Positions 1-5,184 of a DNA stretch of 6,080 nt are shown here, piece by piece (within the stretch, counting starts at the first letter, position 1; each line of letters starts with the position of its first letter). Made by a program: the position numbers and the translations under genes. The notes below the pieces were generated by a model. That model was not told where the DNA came from and did no database searches. It saw only the letters and a program-made list of their open reading frames with translations. This DNA is from Chthoniobacterales bacterium (GTDB lineage: Bacteria > Verrucomicrobiota > Verrucomicrobiia > Chthoniobacterales > UBA10450). Location of the stretch: positions 1 through 6,080 of the forward strand of contig JACCXA010000086.1 of the NCBI GenBank assembly GCA_013697365.1. Direction: 5' to 3'.

Positions 1-885
1 GCGGTCGCGCGGAAGTTGCGCACTGAGCATCAATTCCGCGGATACATTCATCTCAAGACAATTCCGGAAGCGTCGCCGGCTTTGATTCAGGAGGCGGGCC
101 AATGGGCGGACCGCATTAGCATTAACATCGAGCTACCGACACAAGTGGCGCTCGAGGAATTGGCGCCGCAGAAGAATTTCCAACGCACTGAAGCCGCCAT
201 GAGCGGGATCAAGGATCGGATCGCGGAAGCGAAGATCGAACGACGCCAGGACCCGAAAGCGCCTCTCTTTGCGCCTGCAGGTCAGAGTACGCAAATGATC
301 GTGGGCGCGACGCCTACATCCGACGCCACGATTTTGCAGCAGGCAGCATCGCTTTACGCAAAACAGAAATTGCGACGCGTCTATTACTCGGCATTTAGCC
401 CCATCCCCGACGCTTCGAGCAAGCTTCCGCTCATCGCCCCGCCGCTCATCCGCGAACATCGGCTCTATCAAGCCGACTGGCTGGTGCGTTTTTACGGCTT
501 TGACGCGGGCGAGCTGACCACAGTGTCAGTGCCGAATCTGGATCTAGCAATCGACCCGAAACTCTCGTGGGCGTTGCGTAACCGGCAGGTTTTTCCCCTC
601 GATTTGAACAAAGCGCCTCGAGAGCTGCTGCTTCGCATTCCGGGGTTGGGGACGAAATCAGTCGAACGCATTCTGAGGGTCCGCCGCTGGCACAAATTGC
701 GGCTGGACGATCTTCCGCGCCTGCACGTCTCGGTGAAGAAGGTCCTGCCATTCGTCATCACTGCCGACTACAACTCGGCAAATCTCAGCATTGATCGAGA
801 TGATCTGAGTCGGCGGTTCGTCCAGCCGCAGAAGCAGCTCGATTTGTTCCCGGCCGAACCGTCGGTCGTCACGGGACAACTGTAG
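1..885 (+). CDS. Radical SAM DNA modification/repair protein (TIGR03916-like), C-terminal part, 5' end outside window
   Basis: The frame is open from base 1, so the gene enters from the left and 294 C-terminal residues are visible. The radical SAM family of putative DNA repair proteins related in chemistry to spore photoproduct lyase is recognised from the GYIHLK segment (bases about 43-60), then ADRISINIELP, LAPQK and YYSAFSPIP. Near the C-terminus is a helix-hairpin-helix DNA-binding motif, LLRIPGLGTKSVERIL (about 628-675), preceded by DLNKAPRE. The protein ends soon after QLDLF (835-849), a match to the bacterial sliding-clamp-binding consensus QL(S/D)LF. The CxxxCxxC iron-sulfur ligands should lie in the missing N-terminal part, about 120 residues if it has the usual family length, so catalytic competence cannot be judged. 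A TTG at 16 is in frame but conserved sequence continues before it, so it is not the true start. The stop lies 6 bases before the DUF4130 gene, which suggests one operon. The actual substrate of this family is unknown to me. Confidence 0.85.
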   Translation, partial: AVARKLRTEHQFRGYIHLKTIPEASPALIQEAGQWADRISINIELPTQVALEELAPQKNFQRTEAAMSGIKDRIAEAKIERRQDPKAPLFAPAGQSTQMIVGATPTSDATILQQAASLYAKQKLRRVYYSAFSPIPDASSKLPLIAPPLIREHRLYQADWLVRFYGFDAGELTTVSVPNLDLAIDPKLSWALRNRQVFPLDLNKAPRELLLRIPGLGTKSVERILRVRRWHKLRLDDLPRLHVSVKKVLPFVITADYNSANLSIDRDDLSRRFVQPQKQLDLFPAEPSVVTGQL

Positions 886-891
886 CGCGCG

Positions 892-1611
892 GTGGAACAG
901 ATTACATTTCGCCCAGTCTTCGAGGAATGGCAGCGTGCGGCTCGTGGCGCTCTCAAACGCGACCTCCCGCCTGAGAAGGTGGTTTGGCAGGAATTACTAT
1001 CGGATCAGCCGGCACTCGACATTTTCGAGGAGCCAATTTTTCCCAAGTCCGAATCGAAATCGACGTTTCGCGTGCCGAAATCTTTCGTCGAATTGGCGCG
1101 AGTCGTCGCGCTGCATCGCGACGCGCGGCGCTGGGCTTTGCTTTATCGCCTTGTCTGGCGTCTGACGCGCGGTGAGCCGAAGTTGCTCGAGATTTCTGTC
1201 GATCCTGACGTGGCGCTTGCCATGGAATTCCAGAAAGCTATCGGCCGTGACGTGCACAAGATGCGCGCTTTTGTCCGCTTCCGGGAAGTGGCGCAGTCGG
1301 ATGGAACATGGTTCGTCGCCTGGTTCGAGCCCGCGCATCATATCGTGGAGCACAACGCGCGCTTCTTCGTTAATCGGTTCGCTTCCATGCGCTGGTCGAT
1401 CCTGACCCCGGACCAATGCGCACATTGGGATGGAAACGAACTAACCTTCACCGCGGGCGTGGACAAGTCGCAAGGGCCGACGGACGACACCATTGAAGCC
1501 CTTTGGCTCACGTACTACGCGAACATTTTCAACCCGGGCCGAGTCAAGGTGCACGCGACGCAGGCGGAGATGCCGAAGAAATATTGGAGTAACTTGCCGA
1601 AGCGGTTTTGA
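892..1611 (+). CDS. DUF4130 / TIGR03915-like DNA metabolism protein, probably the N-terminal half of a frameshifted UdgX fusion
   Basis: This 239-residue protein starts at GTG 892, 6 bases after the radical SAM stop; no clear Shine-Dalgarno is visible. It looks like the domain that normally precedes UdgX in fused proteins. Family-like segments in order are FEEWQRAAR (residues about 10-18), FRVPKSFVELARVVALHRD, RRWALLYRLVWRL, RDVHKMRAFVRFREV (about 118-132), AWFEPAHHIVEHNARFFVNRF, MRWSILTPDQCAHWDG, and the terminal WLTYYANIFNPGRVKV then EMPKKYWSNLP. The biochemical role of DUF4130 is not established; its regular association with a radical SAM repair protein and a uracil-DNA-binding domain implies DNA repair. 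It stops at TGA 1609-1611 after NLPKRF, just where fused relatives continue NLPEA-x-LIP. That continuation is encoded in the next lower frame, so I infer a one-base deletion around 1597-1601 or a split gene. As written, it would be translated separately from UdgX. Confidence 0.85.
   Translation: MEQITFRPVFEEWQRAARGALKRDLPPEKVVWQELLSDQPALDIFEEPIFPKSESKSTFRVPKSFVELARVVALHRDARRWALLYRLVWRLTRGEPKLLEISVDPDVALAMEFQKAIGRDVHKMRAFVRFREVAQSDGTWFVAWFEPAHHIVEHNARFFVNRFASMRWSILTPDQCAHWDGNELTFTAGVDKSQGPTDDTIEALWLTYYANIFNPGRVKVHATQAEMPKKYWSNLPKRF
1594..1611 (+). other. Probable frameshift site splitting a DUF4130-UdgX fusion gene
   Basis: In the upstream frame the bases read TTG CCG AAG CGG TTT TGA (LPKRF-stop). 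Moving to the -1 frame after CCG gives GAA GCG GTT TTG ATT CCT, so the combined product reads NLPEAVLIPSLLQEA. This agrees with the domain junction I know from fused family members. Adding one G after CCG would restore a single open frame from 892 to 2315. Possible explanations are a sequencing or assembly error, a genuine recent mutation, or translational coupling or frameshifting. There is no canonical X-XXY-YYZ slippery heptamer. Confidence 0.75.
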
Positions 1612-2315
1612 TTCCTTCTCTCTTACAGGAAGCGCCGCGACGGGTAGAAGCGATGGTAGCAAAAAGCCGAGCAAAGACAGGGGCAGACGACGACGGGCCC
1701 TGGCAGCCAGCTCCGGTTCCGGCCACGTCCGACCTGTCCGAGGTGGAAGAGGCCGCGAAGATTTGCACGGCCTGCCATCTCTACAAACGTGGAACGCAGA
1801 CTGTCTTCGGTGAAGGTCCGCGGCGCGCGAAGCTCCTTATGCTGGGCGAGCAGCCGGGGGATCAGGAGGACCTGGCGGGGAAGCCATTCGTAGGGCCCGC
1901 CGGGAAGCTCCTGGACCGGGCGCTCGAAGAAACCGGGATCGACCGGAGCGAGGTTTACGTCACGAATACGGTCAAGCACTTCAAGTGGGAGCCGCGAGGT
2001 AAGCGGCGTATCCATCAAAAACCAAACTCCCGTGAGATTGCGGCGTGCCGGCCGTGGATGGAAGCGGAGTTGCGGTTAGTGAAACCAAAGGTGCTGGTCT
2101 GCCTTGGGTCGACGGCGGCACAGGCGATTTTCGGGGCTTCCTTCCGTGTTACGCGACAGCGCGGGGTTGTGCTCTCCTCCGAATTCGCGGCGCGAGTCGT
2201 CGCGACCGTGCACCCCTCGTCCCTCTTACGTCAGCCAGACGAGGAAGCGCGAGCGCGGGAATACGCGCTCTTCGTGGCTGATCTCAAGGTGGCCGCGAAA
2301 GCGACAGCGGCGTGA
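1608..2315 (+). CDS. udgX: UdgX-type uracil-DNA-binding protein (uracil-DNA glycosylase superfamily)
   Basis: This is a family 4-like uracil-DNA glycosylase fold of the UdgX type. The UdgX of Mycobacterium smegmatis binds uracil in DNA and becomes covalently attached through a histidine in the KRRIH loop. Numbered from TTG 1608 (235 residues), the putative 4Fe-4S ligands are C53, C56, C147 and C165. Motif A is GEQPGDQED (80-88), the loop is KRRIHQKP (132-139) with candidate nucleophile H136, and motif B is HPSSLLR (202-208). All key residues I would look for are present. The TTG overlaps the upstream stop (TTGA), which could allow coupled reinitiation. The alternative start, ATG 1653, gives 220 residues, keeps every motif, and is the better start if the protein is made alone. 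Residues between the two starts (LIPSLLQEAPRRVEAM) look like the linker of fused DUF4130-UdgX proteins, so this stretch was originally coding. Confidence 0.9.
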   Translation: MIPSLLQEAPRRVEAMVAKSRAKTGADDDGPWQPAPVPATSDLSEVEEAAKICTACHLYKRGTQTVFGEGPRRAKLLMLGEQPGDQEDLAGKPFVGPAGKLLDRALEETGIDRSEVYVTNTVKHFKWEPRGKRRIHQKPNSREIAACRPWMEAELRLVKPKVLVCLGSTAAQAIFGASFRVTRQRGVVLSSEFAARVVATVHPSSLLRQPDEEARAREYALFVADLKVAAKATAA

Positions 2316-2378
2316 AGCGATTTCGGTGCCCGCGCACTGCTGAGCTCTCGAATCGCCCAGCGCGCACCACACGAAAAT

Positions 2379-2404
2379 CCTGCGGGGGATCGCTCCCCCA
2401 CAGG
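2379..2404. terminator. Strong hairpin between convergent genes, likely bidirectional terminator
   Basis: CCTG at 2379-2382 pairs with CAGG at 2401-2404, and GGGGGA at 2384-2389 pairs with TCCCCC at 2394-2399. The loop is TCGC and there is one C/A mismatch. The hairpin lies between the convergent ends of udgX (2315) and the minus-strand exported protein (2428). On the minus strand it is followed by ATTTTCG, a short T tract; on the plus strand only by CTTTGA. Termination therefore looks better for the minus-strand gene. The T tracts are short, so this is a moderate call. Confidence 0.5.
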
Positions 2405-2427
2405 CTTTGAAATCGTCGGAACTAGAA

Positions 2428-2928
2428 CTACTTCTTAGGGGACGGAGAGGGCGAACTGCTCGAGTCGGCGGCAGTCTCGTCTGCTTTCTTCGATTTCTTC
2501 GATGATGCCTTATCGGCATCGCTTGGGCCGCCGATCTTCACCAATTTTGCCTCGTAAGTACCGTCTGCCTGTTTCCAGTAGGAGCCGGTCACCTTTTCAT
2601 CGGCCGCCATATCCGTAAAGGTCGCGGTCTCGCCTGCTTTTGTGACCATGGTCTTATCCGTGACCTTGACCACCCGCGGTGTCTTGCCCGCGATGGTGAA
2701 AGTCTTTGCCGAAGCATCGACGGAAGCAACCGATCCGCGGAACGCAGTCGCGCGAGGTGCCTTCGCGGTTGATGAAGTTGACGATGCGGTGGCGGCAGTG
2801 GGTAAGCCACTGCCCGAGGGGGAGGGTGATGGGGAGGCCTCTTTTTTTGGCGCACTGAAGGCGGTTGTCGCCCCGCAAAAGGCGAGAGCGGCGACACACG
2901 CGCCAGTAAGGAGTTTTGGATTTTTCAT
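2428..2928 (-). CDS. Small exported DUF5666-like protein with Ser/Pro/Lys-rich tails
   Basis: This 166-residue protein has a signal peptide: KNPK at the N-terminus, a hydrophobic core about residues 6-22, and a likely cleavage at AFSA|PKK (26/27). The mature protein starts with a disordered segment containing SPSPSPS (32-38). A compact beta-rich domain at about 60-133 follows (FRGSVASVDASAKTFTI, then TDKTMVT, then DEKVTGSYWKQADGTYEAKLVKIG). This layout resembles DUF5666 and similar OB-like periplasmic domains. The C-terminus is again low complexity (SSKKSKK, then SSSSPSPSPKK). Its function is unknown. I chose ATG 2928 because it places the signal peptide at the N-terminus; the frame extends to ATG 2970, but that codon falls within the proposed promoter -10 element. 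No strong Shine-Dalgarno is seen. A run of seven A encodes the Lys-Lys after the cleavage site. Confidence 0.8.
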   Translation of the reverse strand: MKNPKLLTGACVAALAFCGATTAFSAPKKEASPSPSPSGSGLPTAATASSTSSTAKAPRATAFRGSVASVDASAKTFTIAGKTPRVVKVTDKTMVTKAGETATFTDMAADEKVTGSYWKQADGTYEAKLVKIGGPSDADKASSKKSKKADETAADSSSSPSPSPKK

Positions 2929-2970
2929 GGTGTTTGGGTTGTGGAGAGGTGCCATCTTCTCGCCTTGCAT

Positions 2971-2996
2971 AACGAGTGTCCGGCGGATTTCGTTCC
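2971..2996 (-). promoter_or_regulatory. Candidate ECF-sigma (GGAAC-N17-CGTT) promoter for the exported DUF5666-like gene
   Basis: On the minus strand, GGAAC (2996-2992) is separated by 17 bases from CGTT (2974-2971). This is the form typical of ECF promoters, including EcfG-type general stress promoters in alphaproteobacteria. Transcription would start near 2962-2965, giving a leader of about 35 bases before ATG 2928. An exact 8-base direct repeat, ATAACGAG on the plus strand, lies at 2969-2976 and 3004-3011 around the site, and CCGGC (2980-2984) pairs with GCCGG (2998-3002). The sigma factor is not in the window. Confidence 0.45.
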
Positions 2997-3113
2997 TGCC
3001 GGTATAACGAGACGTCGCGCGCGTAACGCAATATTCGAATCATGGGCATTTGGCCCCTCAGGTCCCCGAACGCAATCAGAGCAGTCCTATCCTGAGCTCG
3101 CTTCAAGCAGTTC

Positions 3114-3186
3114 TGGAGGTAAGGGGGTTCGAACCCCTGGCCTCGTCATTGCGAACGACGCGCTCTACCAACTGAGCTATACCCCC
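3114..3186 (-). tRNA. tRNA-Ala (anticodon CGC)
   Basis: A complete 73-base cloverleaf was folded by hand on the minus strand. The acceptor stem GGGGGTA/TACCTCC contains G3:U70, the alanine identity pair. The D-arm is GCTC-AGTTGGTA-GAGC and the anticodon arm CGTCG-TTCGCAA-TGACG has anticodon CGC (3153-3151), reading GCG. The variable loop is AGGCC, the T-arm is AGGGG-TTCGAAC-CCCCT and the discriminator is A73. The 3' CCA is not encoded (GAA follows), so it must be added after transcription. All stems pair, with one G-U at the anticodon stem base 31-39 in addition to 3-70. It stands alone with no neighbouring tRNA. Confidence 0.97.
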
Positions 3187-3202
3187 GAAACCGACGGCTT
3201 TT

Positions 3203-3230
3203 ACTATGAGAACAATTAAGCCGCAGGCAA
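3203..3230 (-). promoter_or_regulatory. Possible sigma70-type promoter of tRNA-Ala
   Basis: On the minus strand, TTGCCT (3230-3225) and CATAGT (3208-3203) are separated by 16 bases and lie about 17 bases upstream of the tRNA 5' end. Each hexamer matches four of six consensus positions. The position is right for a short tRNA leader, but the match is weak. Confidence 0.3.
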
Positions 3231-3343
3231 GCCAACACTGGTGAATGGTGCATGCGAGCCAGGCGCTCCAGTCGCCTCGGCGTTGTACTTTGATCGGCGG
3301 GTGACCAGTGCAGGAGCGGCGCGCGATCGCCGGCTGATCTGGG

Positions 3344-3895
3344 TCACGGAATCTTGATGTCGAACCGAATGTCGACGGAGTCCTTGATCTTGAGGGCGCC
3401 CAGCAGAGCCGAGAACGGTTTGATCCCGAAGCTGGACTGCTGGATCGTAGTCTTGCCGCTGGCGCGGCCCGAACTCTCGTCGATCCGGACGTTCAAGTTC
3501 ACCGGCTGGCTCTTGCCGGCCAGGGTGAGGTCGCCTTTGACCTTGATATCTGGGCCGGTTCCAGAGACCTCGGTGCTCCGGAAGGTTATTTCCGGATTTC
3601 TGGACGTCACGAGGATCTTGTCGTTGATGTTCTTCTTAATGTCAGCACGATCCTTGTCGCCGAGCGGCTTGATCCCACCCGTGGCAGCGATGATCTCGAG
3701 CGAGCGCGAGTCTATCGTCAATTCGATCCTCGAGGCGGCTGGATGGTCGATATCGACCTCGGCCTTGCCACTCCACTTGGTGGCCTCAAGGACGAGGTTG
3801 TGCCCCATCCTGGCCGCCACCCCGTCACGGTAAACATTGACGGTAATCTTGCCGGTTTGGGGGCCAAGGCTGTGAGTTCCGCTTGAGGCGGTCAT
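3344..3895 (-). CDS. YceI family protein, no signal peptide
   Basis: This 183-residue protein covers the whole YceI lipocalin-like beta-barrel domain, a fold that binds long-chain isoprenoid or amide ligands in characterised members. Visible features are GKITVNVYRDGVAARMGHNL (15-34) and the alternating beta-strand pattern KAEVDID, SRIELTID and SRSLEI. The family-typical DIKKNINDKIL and PEITFRSTEV follow, then IKVKGDLTLAGKSQPVNL and the closing QQSSFGIKPFSALLGALKIKDSVDIRFDI. ATG 3895 is the start; the segment before the domain is a short polar stretch without a hydrophobic leader. The product is therefore predicted to stay in the cytoplasm, unlike periplasmic E. coli YceI. The GVAARMGHNLVLEA opening resembles a YceI subgroup I associate with unexported proteins. 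It is divergent from the sugar transferase gene. The ligand is unknown. Confidence 0.9.
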   Translation of the reverse strand: MTASSGTHSLGPQTGKITVNVYRDGVAARMGHNLVLEATKWSGKAEVDIDHPAASRIELTIDSRSLEIIAATGGIKPLGDKDRADIKKNINDKILVTSRNPEITFRSTEVSGTGPDIKVKGDLTLAGKSQPVNLNVRIDESSGRASGKTTIQQSSFGIKPFSALLGALKIKDSVDIRFDIKIP

Positions 3896-3905
3896 GACCC
3901 AATTC

Positions 3906-4000
3906 TATCAAGCCTTGGGCCTGCCTCAAACATTGGGTGGCGGGCCTTCCACCCTTGCTATCCAGTTGTCCTCGGTCTTTAGTGAAGACCCGGCTTGATA
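3906..4000. repeat. 95-bp unit bounded by perfect 9-bp inverted repeats, with two internal hairpins
   Basis: TATCAAGCC at 3906-3914 is the exact reverse complement of GGCTTGATA at 3992-4000. Between them are two perfect six-base-pair hairpins: GGGTGG/CCACCC (3935-3940 with 3949-3954, loop 8) and GGTCTT/AAGACC (3974-3979 with 3985-3990, loop 5). The unit fills much of the intergenic region between the divergent yceI and sugar transferase genes. It could be a small non-autonomous repeat, a structured leader, or a pair of operator sites each pointing to its own gene. No convincing target duplication flanks it. Confidence 0.45.
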
Positions 4001-4126
4001 ATCGAGCTGCAGCTGGGGTCATCCCAGTCATGCGCCGCACCGACCGCACTTTTGAATTATCAGCAGCGACCAGATTTTGCTCGCGACTTAGGTAAGGGAT
4101 CTTTAAGCCGTGGTCGCGCTCCAAAG

Positions 4127-4130
4127 GGAG
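4127..4130 (+). promoter_or_regulatory. Shine-Dalgarno that decides the sugar transferase start
   Basis: GGAG within AAAGGGAG ends 8 bases before ATG 4139. It is the clearest ribosome-binding site in the window. It supports ATG 4139 over the in-frame TTG at 3995 and over ATG 4178. Confidence 0.6.
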
Positions 4131-4138
4131 TCGCAGCA

Positions 4139-4852
4139 ATGAATCATTTTCTTTTTCCCGCCAGCATTCTCCTTCTGATGTCGACCGAAACGCTCAACTA
4201 CACGCAGGCAATGGCCGCCCTGCCGCATTGGTGGAAACGCCCGCTCGATTTGTTGGTCATAGCGCTTCTCCTTCCCCTTTGGGGTCCGGTCATGATTCTG
4301 GTGGCCCTTTGGATCAAGCTGGTCTCGCCGGGCCCGATCATCTATCGGCAGCAGCGAATCGGCTTCCTGCAACGGCCTTTCACCATGTTCAAGTTCCGCA
4401 GCATGAAAGTAAGCGCCGAGACGAGTTCGCACGAGAGTCACTTCAGCCACTTGATTAAATCCGATGCGCCCATGACCAAGCTCGACGCCGTGGGTGACAG
4501 TCGCTTGATCTCTCTCGGCGCCGTCTTGCGCGCTGCTGGTCTGGATGAACTTCCCCAGATCTTCAACGTGATCCGCGGTGAGATGAGTTTGGTGGGGCCC
4601 CGCCCGTGCACGCCTTACGAGCTGCAACATTACGACACGGATCACCTGGCGCGCGCGGATCTTCCTCCGGGGCTGACCGGCTATTGGCAGGTGAACGGCA
4701 AGAACAGCACGACCTTCAAGCAGATGATTAAGATGGACATGTTCTATGCGAAAAACGCGTCTCTCCGTCTCGACCTCTCAATCCTCGCCAAAACCATTGC
4801 GGTGTTAACTTCGCAGCTGTTTGGTCCAGGCCCGAGCCGCTCAGCGGATTAG
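4139..4852 (+). CDS. Bacterial sugar transferase (minimal polyprenyl-phosphate phosphoglycosyl transferase)
   Basis: This 237-residue protein belongs to the monotopic phosphoglycosyl transferase family (PF02397; PglC, WcaJ and WbaP catalytic domain). These enzymes move a phospho-sugar from a nucleotide sugar to undecaprenyl phosphate at the cytoplasmic membrane, starting glycan assembly. A hydrophobic segment with prolines at P46 and P50 (about 36-60) fits the re-entrant membrane helix. Then come VSPGPIIYRQQRIG (62-75), FTMFKFRSMK (81-90), and LDELPQIFNVIRGEMSLVGPRP (135-156) with the catalytic Asp-Glu at D136/E137. PGLTGYWQVNGK and the C-terminal LDLSILAKTI helix follow. The N-terminal multi-helix domain of WcaJ/WbaP is absent, so it is the short form. 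ATG 4139 is chosen by its Shine-Dalgarno. No other glycan gene is visible, so the sugar and the polymer made (capsule, exopolysaccharide or O-antigen) cannot be named. Confidence 0.92.
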   Translation: MNHFLFPASILLLMSTETLNYTQAMAALPHWWKRPLDLLVIALLLPLWGPVMILVALWIKLVSPGPIIYRQQRIGFLQRPFTMFKFRSMKVSAETSSHESHFSHLIKSDAPMTKLDAVGDSRLISLGAVLRAAGLDELPQIFNVIRGEMSLVGPRPCTPYELQHYDTDHLARADLPPGLTGYWQVNGKNSTTFKQMIKMDMFYAKNASLRLDLSILAKTIAVLTSQLFGPGPSRSAD

Positions 4853-5184
4853 CCGTCTGGAGTCGCGACGCAGGTAAACGAATCACGGATAAAGGCTGCG
4901 GCATTCCCGCGCTTCTCTTTTCCCGCTGCAAAGTTCAAGTCGATCCCAACTCCGGAACGGCTACGTCCCATTCGCGATACACTCTGGTGTCGCAGATTTC
5001 TGCGCGCTTCCTCGTAAGCGGCTTTGCAAGAACCGAATGGCTCCGTCTGTAGTTGTCTGGTACACGGCGTGCAATACGGCGCAGCGAGATCGATCTGATT
5101 AACTTCGCTCTCGCTCTATTCGTTGCTCGCAGGGCCCTCTTTTTTTAGCAACGCTTCCGGGCAAACCCAATCGTTTCCATCATT
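4853..5184. other. 332-base intergenic region, no gene recognised
   Basis: No frame here gives a plausible protein and no RNA gene was recognised. The only notable structure is near the right end, where CGTTGCT (5121-5127) is the exact reverse complement of AGCAACG (5147-5153). The 19 bases between contain the palindrome AGGGCCCT (5131-5138) and seven T (5140-5146). The promoter of the LolA-like gene is presumably in this region, but I could not place a convincing -35/-10 pair. Confidence 0.5.
5121..5153. repeat. Inverted repeat enclosing a GC palindrome and T7 run
   Basis: The seven-base arms CGTTGCT and AGCAACG flank a 19-base loop with AGGGCCCT and a run of seven T. It ends 31 bases before the LolA-like ATG. 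It may be an operator or leader structure, or the remains of a terminator for the preceding gene; the T run sits inside rather than after the outer stem, so it is not a standard terminator. Confidence 0.35.

Noticed and set aside
1600..1611. Programmed -1 frameshifting at CGG TTT TGA
   Set aside because: No canonical slippery heptamer and no clear downstream stimulatory hairpin was found; a one-base deletion upstream reproduces the family junction better.
2929..2970. Upstream start (ATG 2970) for the exported DUF5666-like protein
   Set aside because: It would bury the signal peptide 14 residues in, and it overlaps the proposed promoter -10.
3057..3096. CTCAGG/CCTGAG inverted repeat downstream of the tRNA
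   Set aside because: Six-base arms with a 28-base loop and no T tract; likely to occur by chance.
2642..3219. Plus-strand frames across the exported protein, its promoter and the tRNA
   Set aside because: They run through a confirmed tRNA and opposite a real gene; no domain or leader is seen.
3317..3332. CGGCG/CGCCG hairpin as a terminator for yceI
   Set aside because: Only five pairs, and no T tract follows on the minus strand.
3995..4138. N-terminal extension of the sugar transferase from TTG 3995 (48 extra residues)
   Set aside because: The extension has no family similarity, starts inside the inverted repeat, and ATG 4139 has a good Shine-Dalgarno.
4103..4645. 180-residue minus-strand frame opposite the sugar transferase
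   Set aside because: It is antisense to a well-supported gene, with His/Arg-rich composition and no recognisable domain.
4954..4978. A second GGAAC ECF-type site upstream of the LolA-like gene
   Set aside because: No CGTT or CGTC lies at the required distance.
5053..5077. TTGTCT ... CAATAC as a promoter for the LolA-like gene
   Set aside because: The spacer is only 13 bases and the -10 match is poor.
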